Notes under the pieces: model-generated
The model's database searches: none
Seen by the model: the letters and a program-made list of their open reading frames with translations, nothing else
Told to the model about the DNA's origin: nothing
Shown here: positions 16,702 through 24,868 of the stretch, one piece after another
Layout: each line of letters begins with the position of its first letter
Position numbering within the stretch: position 1 is the stretch's first letter
Made by a program: the position numbers and the translations under genes
Origin: an uncultured Acidobacteriota bacterium
Lineage (GTDB): Bacteria > Acidobacteriota > Terriglobia > Bryobacterales > Bryobacteraceae
Direction: 5' to 3'
Length of the DNA: 64,000 nt
Assembly (NCBI GenBank): GCA_902826605.1
Contig: CADEFM010000017.1
Location: 39,286 to 103,285 of the forward strand

Positions 16702-18229
16702 GAATCCGATTTGCGGCGTTGGGCAAAACGCTCATTGGCTGTGGGGGGACCGGCGATACGGTTCGCGCCTTACGGGAGCGCAATTCCCGTTCCAAAACTC
16801 CAACCGTGGCCGCGCTCATGCCAATCAAGAGAGAAAATTGGAACTGATACGCGACGCTGACGAAGGCGGCGATGAGAGCGAATCCCCCCAAACCGGCGAG
16901 CATGCAATAGGCGGTTCCGGCGAGGCTGGAATTTCTCAAATGCGGCGCCGCCATCTTGCTCACGCGGTTCAATCCTGCGAGGCAGGCGATGATCGCTCCG
17001 CTGAAGAACAGAATTCCCGGAATCCCCATTTCGCTGGAGACCTGGGTATAAGAGTTGTGCGTTTCCACCCATGCCGCGCGGTGTCCGTCCTCATGGCTAA
17101 GATCCGCGGCGACGGTCGCAAAAGATCCCGGACCCACACCGAAAATCGGGTTTTTTATGGTTAGTTCAAGGCTTTGCGATAGCGCTTGGGTCCGCACCGT
17201 GGTGGATGCGCGAGCAACATCGTCAGAGTCCGTCGGGGGCCCCGAGCCGCGCCCGAGCAATGTCTCCAGGCGAGTTCGGGCGGTGTGTGAAACCGAAAAA
17301 AGGCCCACGCCCAAGGCCACGAAAACAAGCAGTAACGTCACTTTTCTGCCGGCGCCCGCGCGCCAGAATACGACTGCCGCTAGAACCATCAAGACAATGA
17401 GAGCCGCGCGGGAACCTGTGTCAAACACGGTGTACAGGAGCGGAAACATCGCGAACCCAACGCCAAAACGCGCGGCCGGACCCTTACCAACGGCGAAGAT
17501 GGGCATGAAGCACATGCCCATGAGCATTGTTTGCGCCAGGTCGTTCGGATTCGCCAGAAACCCGCTGGGCATGGTCAGGCGTCCGCGTATCCGGGCCTGG
17601 AAAATATTCGCGATCATCATCGCCACAAAGGCGGATCCGGCGACGGCCATCATCATCCGGCGGGCCCGAATTACCGTGGTCATGGAGCCTGCCACCATCA
17701 GGAAGACCAGAAAGCTCTTGGAAAAAGTATCGGTGAGAACCGTAAGACTGCTGCTGCGCCAATGGCTGAAGGGGATGCAGACAACCAACCAAATCCCGAA
17801 CATAAGCATCAGCTTTCCCGCGCGTGATTGAAACGCTACCGGGATAGCGCCGCCAACAAATGTGAAGGCCGCGGCCAGCAGCGCGAAAACCAAAGGAATA
17901 TGCAGGTTGTTGAGCCAGAAATCGAAAATTCGGCTTACGGAAATGCAGACGAACGCCAGGAGAAAAAAGAATCCAATCCGCGATGGAGCGTTTTCCATCG
18001 GCGCGTCTTGCCAGCGAGCGTGATTCGGCGATGCGTTTCGGGAGGCGGGCGTGAAAGACGCTACTATTCCGCCGGCCGGCGCTCCAGGTTGCGGCTTTAA
18101 GCGCCCGCCGAGGAACGGCGTTGAGGCCGTTGCCTGCGATGCCGTAACACCGGCCGCTTTAGGCCGCCGGCTGGCCTTTGGCGATGGCACGGGAGCTACA
18201 CGGGGTTTTGTTCGAGGTCCTGGAACCAT
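16694..18229 (-). CDS. O-antigen ligase/polymerase family membrane protein (WaaL/Wzy-like)
   Basis: The protein has about 10-12 hydrophobic helices, starting near residue 84 (RIGFFFLLAFVCISVSRIF). The large periplasmic loop carries the family motif NPIFGVGPGSF followed by the histidine-bearing VETHNSYTQVSSEMGIPG. Such proteins polymerise repeat units or ligate them to a lipid or protein carrier outside the inner membrane. The first 77 residues are Pro/Ala/Ser-rich and unusual; a start at ATG 17998 (MENAPSRIG) would remove them and give a typical 434-residue protein. The longer start overlaps the upstream asnB gene by 34 nt, so the true start is uncertain. Confidence 0.87.
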   Translation of the reverse strand: MVPGPRTKPRVAPVPSPKASRRPKAAGVTASQATASTPFLGGRLKPQPGAPAGGIVASFTPASRNASPNHARWQDAPMENAPSRIGFFFLLAFVCISVSRIFDFWLNNLHIPLVFALLAAAFTFVGGAIPVAFQSRAGKLMLMFGIWLVVCIPFSHWRSSSLTVLTDTFSKSFLVFLMVAGSMTTVIRARRMMMAVAGSAFVAMMIANIFQARIRGRLTMPSGFLANPNDLAQTMLMGMCFMPIFAVGKGPAARFGVGFAMFPLLYTVFDTGSRAALIVLMVLAAVVFWRAGAGRKVTLLLVFVALGVGLFSVSHTARTRLETLLGRGSGPPTDSDDVARASTTVRTQALSQSLELTIKNPIFGVGPGSFATVAADLSHEDGHRAAWVETHNSYTQVSSEMGIPGILFFSGAIIACLAGLNRVSKMAAPHLRNSSLAGTAYCMLAGLGGFALIAAFVSVAYQFQFSLLIGMSAATVGVLERELRSRKARTVSPVPPQPMSVLPNAANRIRG

Positions 18230-20070
18230 AATTCAAGCATCAGCAGGGACCATAGCCAATGGCTGTTATCCCGCCGTTCACTATCGTGTTCATCTAAAAG
18301 TGCCTTTACGAACCGAGCTTTGGCGATTCCCCTGTCCAGAAATTTCTGCGACAGTAACAAGCCGCGCAGCATGTCCCGAAGATCTCCACGGAACCATGCC
18401 GCCAATGGAACTCCAAAACCTTTCTTAGGCAAAGTCAGCAATTTCCGGGGTAGCCGGTCGCTGGTGGCGCGCACAAAAATGTGCTTTCCGCGATCGCCTC
18501 GTATTTTCCAGCCGTGCGGAATCGCCGCCGCCACTTCCGCCAAGCGATAGTCCAGCAGAGGAGAACGAACCTCCAGCGAATTGGCCATCGACATGCGATC
18601 CACTTTCACCAGCATATCACCCAAAAGTGACGCCGTTGCTTCGAAATACAGGGATTGAGTCAATAAATTACCCTGATGCGGCAGAAGGCAATGGTTCATC
18701 TTTTCGAGCAGCCAGCTCTCTTCGGCCGGCAGCATCCACTCGGCGGTTAAGAGCTGGTTCCTCAGATGATAATGCGCATAGTTGCGTTCCAGATAGCGGG
18801 CGAACCCCGAATTCAGACTGATCATGTGCAGGAAGTTTTTTCCATACGCCCCGTACGGCAAGAAATCCGCAATTCGGCGAATCCCTCCGCGCAGTGATTG
18901 CGGAATCGCGCCCCACCGGGCCAAACCGGCGGCGGACCGGTGAACCTCATATCCGCCAAACAGCTCATCACCACCATCGCCGGTTAACGCGACTTTCACA
19001 TGCTGAGCCGCGAATTCGGAGACCAGAAACGTGGGGATGGCGGAGGAGTCGCCGAATGGTTCGTCGAAATGGCGGATCAAGCGTTCTATCAGACGGACGG
19101 AGTCCGGACTCACCACCATTTCGCGATGTTTGGTGTTGTATCGTTGCGCTACCAGACGCGCTGCGGGAAGTTCATTGAAGCCGCTTTCTTCGAAGCCTAT
19201 CGAAAAGGTTTGGACCGGATCCGGCGAAGAGAGTGCCATTGAAGCCACGACCGAACTCGAATCGATTCCACCGCTGAGGAACGCGCCTAGGGGGACGTCG
19301 GCGATCATCCGAATCCGAACTGCTTCATCGAAAGCTTCGCGAATGCGCAGCGCGGCTTTCTCTTCGGTGTCTCCGGCACAGGGTTCCGAGGCGGGCATCG
19401 GCATGCGCCAGAACACGCCCTGCTCCAGCTTTCCGGCGCGCGCGTCATAGCTGAGCCAGCTCCCTGGCGGCAGCTTGCGCACTTCCACAAAAGGCGACCA
19501 AGGATCAGGAATATAAGAAAAGAGCAGGTACAGGCGTAGCGCTTCGGCATCGAGAGTCAGCGGCATTCCCGATGCACGCAGACACTTCAATTCACTGCCG
19601 AATGTCAGGCCATCCGCGGTTACTGCATAGTAGAGCGGCTTCTTGCCAAAGCGGTCGCGCGCCAGCACCACGCGCTCCGAGCGGGCGTCCCACAGTGCAA
19701 TCGCGAACATGCCCCGCAGATGCCGGAAGCAATCGACGCCGTATTCCTCATAAAGATGAACGATGACTTCCGTATCGGAGTGCGTGCGAAAGCGGTGCCC
19801 ACGCGCCTCCAGGTCACTCCGCAGACGATCGAACTCATAGATCTCGCCGTTAAAGACGATCCATACCGTACCGTCTTCGTTCGAAATAGGCTGATGCCCT
19901 GTCTTCAGATCGACGATACTCAGGCGGCGCATGCCGAGGGCGCAGCCGCGCTCCACATGGTACCCTTCGTCGTCCGGACCACGATGGCGAATGAGATCGC
20001 ACATCCGCTTGAGAACAATGGCGGCATCGGGACGAGCGGTGGCAGTGAGAAATCCGGCGATGCCGCACAT
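18196..20070 (-). CDS. asnB: Asparagine synthase-like glutamine amidotransferase (polysaccharide locus copy 2)
   Basis: The 624-residue protein has the catalytic Cys2 in MCGIAGFL, HRGPDDEGYHV and the FNGEIYEFD segment, then the ATP-binding SGGIDSSSVVAS near residue 260 and TGDGGDELFGGYEVHR. It is about the same size as the copy at 9848, but the two differ throughout, so this is not a recent tandem duplication. The sequence resembles exosortase-associated amidotransferases, though no exosortase lies in the window. It opens the minus-strand half of the locus. It probably amidates a sugar acid in the polymer. Confidence 0.92.
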   Translation of the reverse strand: MCGIAGFLTATARPDAAIVLKRMCDLIRHRGPDDEGYHVERGCALGMRRLSIVDLKTGHQPISNEDGTVWIVFNGEIYEFDRLRSDLEARGHRFRTHSDTEVIVHLYEEYGVDCFRHLRGMFAIALWDARSERVVLARDRFGKKPLYYAVTADGLTFGSELKCLRASGMPLTLDAEALRLYLLFSYIPDPWSPFVEVRKLPPGSWLSYDARAGKLEQGVFWRMPMPASEPCAGDTEEKAALRIREAFDEAVRIRMIADVPLGAFLSGGIDSSSVVASMALSSPDPVQTFSIGFEESGFNELPAARLVAQRYNTKHREMVVSPDSVRLIERLIRHFDEPFGDSSAIPTFLVSEFAAQHVKVALTGDGGDELFGGYEVHRSAAGLARWGAIPQSLRGGIRRIADFLPYGAYGKNFLHMISLNSGFARYLERNYAHYHLRNQLLTAEWMLPAEESWLLEKMNHCLLPHQGNLLTQSLYFEATASLLGDMLVKVDRMSMANSLEVRSPLLDYRLAEVAAAIPHGWKIRGDRGKHIFVRATSDRLPRKLLTLPKKGFGVPLAAWFRGDLRDMLRGLLLSQKFLDRGIAKARFVKALLDEHDSERRDNSHWLWSLLMLELWFQDLEQNPV

Positions 20071-20212
20071 GGTTAGCCGAATGCTCCGTCTGGCGGATGA
20101 TCACTGCGTGCACTGTTTGTAACGTTGCGTAAAGTCGGAGGCATCTGAAGTCCAGACACCATCATGGCAAGTCCGCCACCCCTGTGCGGGTGAGGTTGTC
20201 GGAATTGGTCCG

Positions 20213-20473
20213 TTAGCGGCCGAAGTAGGCGGCGTTTTTTTGCGCGAATTCGGACCACTTTTCCGGCAGATCGTCCAGCGCGAAGATCGCGGAGACAGGA
20301 CAGACGGGCACGCAAGCGCCGCAGTCGATGCATTCGACGGGGTCGATGTAGATCAATTCTTCGTTCGCGAATTTGTCGGAATCTTTTTTAGGATGAATGC
20401 AGTCCACCGGGCAGGCGTCGACGCATGCCGCATCCTTCACGCCAATGCAAGGTTCCGCAATTACATATGCCAT
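20213..20473 (-). CDS. Ferredoxin with two iron-sulfur cluster motifs
   Basis: This 86-residue cytoplasmic electron carrier contains an N-terminal cluster motif, C-x7-C-x3-CP, in CIGVKDAACVDACPVDCIHP. A second motif, C-x2-C-x2-C-x3-CP, lies in CIDCGACVPVCPVSAIF. The longer spacing of the first motif is typical of 7Fe/8Fe FdxA-like ferredoxins. The C-terminal tail (LPEKWSEFAQKNAAYFGR) is also family-typical. It stands alone, with no obvious redox partner next to it. Confidence 0.94.
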   Translation of the reverse strand: MAYVIAEPCIGVKDAACVDACPVDCIHPKKDSDKFANEELIYIDPVECIDCGACVPVCPVSAIFALDDLPEKWSEFAQKNAAYFGR

Positions 20474-20608
20474 AAGATAACTCTCGTGTTGTCGGCCCAG
20501 GCCAGGTGAGGGGCAGGAATAAAGCCGAAACTATCTTTTTAGCATAGCGCGGAAAGCAGCGCAATCCAAACTTGGCGCCAATCGCGCTACCACCTGGAGG
20601 AAGGAACG

Positions 20609-20737
20609 TTAATTCTGTGGCGCGCTGAAAAAAATAGCGGCGCCAATGATTGCAAGCACAAGCATGTACAGCGTAATCGAAAGCATGTCTTCGGGATGCG
20701 GGCCGTTTTGACGATTCAAATGTTGCTTCTGCGCCAT
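20609..20737 (-). CDS. Small membrane protein, 42 residues
   Basis: The frame encodes a polar N-terminus (MAQKQHLNRQNGPHPED) followed by one strongly hydrophobic segment (MLSITLYMLVLAIIGAAIFF) and a short SAPQN tail. It lies 38 nt after a second tiny membrane frame on the same strand. No Shine-Dalgarno sequence is evident. Size and topology resemble accessory subunits of membrane complexes, but I recognise no family. Its pairing with the 20776 gene, which has a strong ribosome-binding site, supports it. Confidence 0.5.
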   Translation of the reverse strand: MAQKQHLNRQNGPHPEDMLSITLYMLVLAIIGAAIFFSAPQN

Positions 20738-20775
20738 TTGCGTATGGGCTGTTCTTTCGGAGGGTCGAAGGGGTC

Positions 20776-20883
20776 TTATCGCATGAGAAATAGCCGGCTT
20801 CCCGGCCCGTGCACGATCACAATCATCGCAAACGCAATAAATAGCAGGGACAACACAGCATATAGCCAGTTTTGCCGGGTCAT
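20776..20883 (-). CDS. Small membrane protein, 35 residues
   Basis: The frame begins MTRQNWLYAV, continues as one transmembrane helix (LSLLFIAFAMIVIV) and ends in a positively charged tail (HGPGSRLFLMR). AGGAG lies 5 nt before the ATG, a near-ideal ribosome-binding site, and this is the main support for it being real. It is followed by the 42-residue membrane frame at 20609. Function unknown; a small subunit of a membrane complex or a regulatory peptide would both fit. Confidence 0.6.
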   Translation of the reverse strand: MTRQNWLYAVLSLLFIAFAMIVIVHGPGSRLFLMR

Positions 20884-21517
20884 AGTACTCCTAAACAGGC
20901 TTCGATCTTACTCTTGCCCTGTCTATAAATCAAGGGAGGGTGCAGTTGTTTGATACGAAAAAGCCGATTTGTGTTTGAGAAGGGACCCGTATCAACACCG
21001 CCCCGCCGCCTCCAGCATCCAGGGGAGTTGGATCCCTGTGGGGCTGCTCGTGTTTCCCAAAAGGAAATGGGCGGCCGGCAGGTCGGGCCTTTATAGGGAG
21101 CGTCGGGCGATACCGGCCGGGGTGGATGGCGCTTTAGCTGCCGGAATAGTGTGTTCACTATGATCGGTATCGTGCCAAGTTGGAATTCCATGATCTCGTA
21201 CTAGTGCAGCACCCCTAGGGCCTTCCCGTAACAATATGATTATAAAAAAGATATAAAGTAATGAGGTGGTCAAGGCGGTCTTCAAGAAGATAAGGTGGTG
21301 ACCGCCCGTGGTCAATGTCGATTCCAGAACGGTGGCGCGCACGGCTAGCCTGTAGGTCCAGCTAGTGCTTTCTTATTTTGGTGCCCTGGGCGGGACTTGA
21401 ACCCGCATAGAGTAGATTGTTTCGAGCCTTCCGATATGTTTCATCGCAGAGATTGACAGTTGAGGTCGATGATCTGTGCCTTGTGTCGCGTCCCTCTCGG
21501 TCGTTGGCGTCTATCAC
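20884..21517. other. Gene-poor stretch containing a tRNA fragment
   Basis: No convincing gene is visible. Open frames here lack family resemblance and ribosome-binding sites. One minus frame at 21091-21342 contains a hydrophobic patch (SLLYIFFIIILL) but is embedded in low-quality sequence. The AT content rises around 21225-21275. The only recognisable item is the tRNA 3' fragment at 21379-21410. Confidence 0.5.
21379..21410 (-). other. 3' fragment of a tRNA gene (tRNA-Leu-like), possible integration scar
   Basis: Read on the minus strand, the segment gives a perfect T-arm (GCGGG, loop TTCAAGT, CCCGC), then seven acceptor bases CCAGGGC, a discriminator A and an encoded CCA. The matching 5' acceptor strand (GCCCTGG) and the anticodon arm are absent upstream, so this is not a functional tRNA. 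Genomic islands that integrate into tRNA genes leave exactly such 3' copies at one border. The intact partner is not in this window. Confidence 0.7.
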
Positions 21518-22006
21518 CTACGGCGATGGCGGCGGAACAAACTCCAGGCCGCACTTGGGGCCTGCTACGAGCACCCTAGCCAAGAACGCTTCGTCCATCG
21601 GCGGCGGCGCCATCGCAGGATCCGCGGGATAAAACGCTTCTTCAAAAAACTTCTCCAGGCCCGCGGGTGTAGCCACCAGCAGGAACCTGGCCTCTACGTT
21701 CCCGGTGTTCTGGAAAGAGTGCGGGACTCCGCGGGGGAGGCAAATAAAATCTCCGGGCAATGCAGTCTGCGTCTTCCCTCCGACATGAATGGTCAGTGTC
21801 CCTTGCTGCAGGTAGAATGACTCTTCCTCGCGGTGGTGAATGTGCGGCGGGTTACCCGCTCCCGGCGGGACCGCTACCTCCGCCATGAAAAAGGCGCCGC
21901 CGCTTTGCTCGCCGGTGATGAGAAAAGTAATCTTGTCCACGGGGCTCTGATAGGCCCGGCCGGTTCCAGCGGGAACATGCGTGACGGGAAGTGGATGTGT
22001 GCTCAT
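21518..22006 (-). CDS. Single-domain cupin protein
   Basis: The 162-residue protein has both cupin motifs: motif 1 with its metal ligands in PPHIHHREEESFYLQQG near residue 53, and motif 2 in LPRGVPHSFQN near 93. The predicted fold is a metal-binding beta-barrel that could act as a small dioxygenase, isomerase or binding protein. The start has a strong ribosome-binding site (AGGAGGA). There are no obvious partner genes. The reaction cannot be assigned. Confidence 0.85.
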   Translation of the reverse strand: MSTHPLPVTHVPAGTGRAYQSPVDKITFLITGEQSGGAFFMAEVAVPPGAGNPPHIHHREEESFYLQQGTLTIHVGGKTQTALPGDFICLPRGVPHSFQNTGNVEARFLLVATPAGLEKFFEEAFYPADPAMAPPPMDEAFLARVLVAGPKCGLEFVPPPSP

Positions 22007-22293
22007 TTGAGTCCTCCTAGATCCACGATTGTAACCGAGATTGTACCTTCGCCGGATTCAGTCAGAGAAGACTAACCCGTAACAAGATCAACGCAGGCAG
22101 TGATACGGAACACCCGGTTCGGCAGGGTGTCATCAGTTTGAGTAGCTTCGATCAAACAGGGATAAACGTTTTTGCTTGATTCGTTCGCCGCGCCTGTGGC
22201 TCCGGTGCCCGTAGGCCGGCTTGCTGGTTACGACAAACCGACCCTGGCGCGGGCTGGAGCACTCCCCACGGCCGTCGCGCAATTTCGCAAGAT

Positions 22294-22806
22294 TCAGTCA
22301 TTCCGATACAACTCGGCTTCCGGTGTGGGAGCGGGCGATGTCTCCGTACCCTCGCGGCGCAGGCGGTGGCGAGCGGAAAACACGGAGCCCCGCGCAGGGG
22401 TCAAAGGCGCGAACTTCATCATGCCGATCGGCATGGCCATATCATCGTAAATTGCCTCTATCCCGCCGCGGATGGAATAGGTTTCGTGCCAGAATCCGGT
22501 GCCTCCCGAGTCGCGCAGAAAATTCCGCCACCAGGTGCGGTGCGGCTCGGAACGCGTCCAGCGTTCCAGCGATTCGAAATCGCGCCAGTATTGGCGCATG
22601 CCGGCGTGCGGCGGAAACATTGAGAAGAGAAAATCCTCATGAAGCAGCAGTCCGTCCGGTTTCGCCCTCGCTGACTTGGCGATTTGCGGTCCCAGGCCGA
22701 GCAGCGTTTTCAGGCCCGTCCAGGCGTTCACACGCATGCCCAGAATGACCACGGTCAAGTCGGGATAAGCGGAAAGATCGACGGTGCGGCGATCGACACG
22801 AGTCAT
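22294..22806 (-). CDS. DUF4188-family protein (monooxygenase-like)
   Basis: The 170-residue product starts MTRVDRRTVDLSAYPDLTVVILGMRVN, the DUF4188 signature opening, and continues with MFPPHAGMRQYWRDFESLERWTRSEPHRTWW and the C-terminal HETYSIRGGIEAIYDDM. The family has a ferredoxin-like fold and is sometimes annotated as monooxygenase or phenylacetaldoxime dehydratase-like. The start at 22806 is chosen from homology; an extended frame to 22923 adds a non-conserved N-terminus. It appears monocistronic. Confidence 0.85.
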   Translation of the reverse strand: MTRVDRRTVDLSAYPDLTVVILGMRVNAWTGLKTLLGLGPQIAKSARAKPDGLLLHEDFLFSMFPPHAGMRQYWRDFESLERWTRSEPHRTWWRNFLRDSGGTGFWHETYSIRGGIEAIYDDMAMPIGMMKFAPLTPARGSVFSARHRLRREGTETSPAPTPEAELYRND

Positions 22807-23242
22807 ACCAAGGCATTGTACGTCCGCAGAGTTAGGACCGGCAAGCGCCAGAGGGACAAGATTGGTTCTAATTCCGGGGACTCCGAAGAAGATGTGCGGC
22901 CGCGAGATTGCCCGACAGTTCAAAGGGATTGGACCGATGATGTAATCCCCTACGCCGAAGCGGGATCATGGTGGCCCGCATGTGGAGATGTTTAAGTAAC
23001 TGTGCATCTTTCGGCCTTCGCGGATTTTGGCACGCTGAGGCTGCTCTAATTTAACTCGCTGCGAAATAATTGATCCCAGCCGGAAGCGACGTTTAGGAGT
23101 GGAGGGTCGATCTCGAGAGTGACAAGGTAGCGGTGAGGATCAAGTTCACCGAGGTGCCGGAAAAAGAATAGCGCTGCTCACCGTTTGGCCATGGATCGCG
23201 CCACCGCGGAGCAATTCTTGATCGGCGGGCGATCCGAGCGAT
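22807..23242. other. Intergenic stretch without a recognisable gene
   Basis: No gene is supported. Near 23098-23171 on the plus strand there is a short frame, bounded by stops and without a start codon, reading VDLESDKVAVRIKFTEVPEKE. It could be the 3' remnant of a decayed gene, but I cannot name the family. No terminator was seen. Confidence 0.4.
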
Positions 23243-24367
23243 CTAAGCAACAAGATCCCCCGTTTGCGATGTATCGTAACCCGCCAGCACTTCCAGTTTC
23301 CTCCGCAGCGTGGCGCGTTGGAGCACGTCGAGGAACGCTTTGACCGTGGGGAGGTCCGCCGTTCGTTTCCGCATCACCAGGTCGTAGCGCGCGCTATGGA
23401 TCGGCACAAAATCCAAGCCGAATGTTTGTGCAGCCGACTTGGTCGCGATGCACGTGTCGGCTTCGCCGGAAACCACGCAATAGGAAGCCGCGAGGTGCCC
23501 AAACGCGATCCGACCGTAACCAGTTACTTTGCTGCTTGCAATGCCGGTTTTGTCCAGCAACTTGTCCAGCAATGCGCGGCTTCCGGAGCCAGGTTCACGA
23601 TTCACAATCCGCACGCCCTTCCGCGTCAGGTCCTCCACCCCGCGCACATTCTTTGGGTTTCCGGCTGCAACCACCAACCCTTCTTCCCAGCGGGCGAAGG
23701 TCACGACCATCATTTCCTCGCCGGGAAATTCCTGGCGGATATACGGTAGATTGAACTCGCCGGTTTTTGGATCTTCGAGATGTGAACCGGCAATGTGAAC
23801 CTTGCCTTCTTTGAGCCACGCCAAGCCCAATTTGCTCGATGCCGCGGCCGTGACGATTTCGACACCGCTGATCCTTTCAACCATGGTTGAAAGGAGGCTC
23901 GTGCCAGGATCACATCCCGCGAGAACCAGCCGCTTCTGGGCGGCTTCGTCTCTTGCGAACACCACCAAATCCGCGCGTCCGTTCGCTCGGCCGGTACGCT
24001 TGATAATGCCATCTGCTTCAGGCATGTAATACGGCGTGGCGCTGACCGGCACGCTGACCCAGCGGGATCCAATCTGGCAAATGCGCACAGGCTGACCCTT
24101 CGTTGGAACCGACGCGCTGAGTACTTCGGCCACGAAGGACTCGGGAGACTTAGGTGATCCTTGCGCCAAGGAAAACAGCTCGTCCACGGTCACTTCCAGT
24201 TCGCGGGCAAGATGCAGCGAAACTTCGGTGTTGGGCACGTACGTTCCTGCCTCAATCGCATAGATCGTCTGGCGGCTGACATTGACCCGTCTCGCGAGAT
24301 CCGACGCGCCTATGCCTCTGTTTTTTCGAACCTGCCCGAGCCGATTTTCAATCCGGGTTTTTGTCAA
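23243..24367 (-). CDS. HTH transcriptional regulator with periplasmic-binding-like domain
   Basis: The 374-residue protein has an N-terminal XRE-type helix-turn-helix (LGQVRKNRGIGASDLARRVNVSRQTIYAIEAG, residues 10-42) joined to a substrate-binding-protein-like domain (PF12727 type). Examples from the latter are VVFARDEAAQKRLVLAGCDPG, NREPGSGSRALLDKLLDK and AASYCVVSGEADTCIA. Domains of this kind in one-component regulators often sense molybdate or tungstate. It starts at TTG 24367, 6 nt after AAGGAAG, and directly follows the molybdopterin-domain gene. It is the last gene of a three-gene unit with the upstream receptor. Ligand assignment is inference. Confidence 0.88.
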   Translation of the reverse strand: MTKTRIENRLGQVRKNRGIGASDLARRVNVSRQTIYAIEAGTYVPNTEVSLHLARELEVTVDELFSLAQGSPKSPESFVAEVLSASVPTKGQPVRICQIGSRWVSVPVSATPYYMPEADGIIKRTGRANGRADLVVFARDEAAQKRLVLAGCDPGTSLLSTMVERISGVEIVTAAASSKLGLAWLKEGKVHIAGSHLEDPKTGEFNLPYIRQEFPGEEMMVVTFARWEEGLVVAAGNPKNVRGVEDLTRKGVRIVNREPGSGSRALLDKLLDKTGIASSKVTGYGRIAFGHLAASYCVVSGEADTCIATKSAAQTFGLDFVPIHSARYDLVMRKRTADLPTVKAFLDVLQRATLRRKLEVLAGYDTSQTGDLVA

Positions 24368-24369
24368 AG

Positions 24370-24858
24370 TTACTTCCTTACTTGCACGACGTCCAGCTTC
24401 GTGAGCATGCGAACCGAGCGCGCTCCGTGTTTGTCTTTGGGCACTATCAGGCGAAAGCGGCCTTGCGCCCCAGAAAGCGCCTTTCCGTTGCCCGTATCGG
24501 CCAGCAGAATTTCGTTGTCAATGAAAGCGGGATCGAGCTCGCCGAGTGAAAACACTACTTGGTAACCGTCCTGCGCCTCAGCAAGGACGTACGCCGCGAG
24601 CGCCTTGCCTCGCAGTGCTTCGCCTTGCGCAACGCCGACACGCTTCAATACCTCATGGAGCCACACACCTTCATACATAGTCTCCATGCCATTGCCGGTG
24701 GTCTTTACCGCCGCCCGAGGCATCTTTGCGAGATCGCCCGCGCTCAGGTCTAGAGCCTGTTTGACGGCGCCGGTAATCTGTACGGTGGCAGAGGACTCCT
24801 GGGCTGTAACTCCTGCCAATGACAACCATAATGCGAAAACAGCGCGCCGTAAATGCAT
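24370..24858 (-). CDS. Exported protein with oxidoreductase molybdopterin-binding domain
   Basis: The 162-residue product has a signal peptide (MHLRRAVFALWLSLAGVTAQ). A small sulfite-oxidase-type molybdopterin-binding-like domain follows (VQITGAVKQALDLSAGDLAKMPR, then YEGVWLHEVLKRVG, AEAQDGYQVVFSLGELDPAF and GRFRLIVPKDKHGARSVRML). The cysteine that ligates molybdenum in sulfite oxidases is not visible, so catalysis is doubtful and a binding role is possible. GGAGGTAGTC precedes its ATG, 10 nt after the receptor stop. Its neighbours are an Oar-type receptor and a molybdate-type regulator. Confidence 0.83.
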   Translation of the reverse strand: MHLRRAVFALWLSLAGVTAQESSATVQITGAVKQALDLSAGDLAKMPRAAVKTTGNGMETMYEGVWLHEVLKRVGVAQGEALRGKALAAYVLAEAQDGYQVVFSLGELDPAFIDNEILLADTGNGKALSGAQGRFRLIVPKDKHGARSVRMLTKLDVVQVRK

Positions 24859-24868
24859 GACTACCTCC

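Noticed and set aside
20880..21191. Minus-strand frame of 103 codons upstream of the small membrane proteins
   Set aside because: Low-complexity, no ribosome-binding site, and it overlaps the strong ribosome-binding site of the 35-residue gene.
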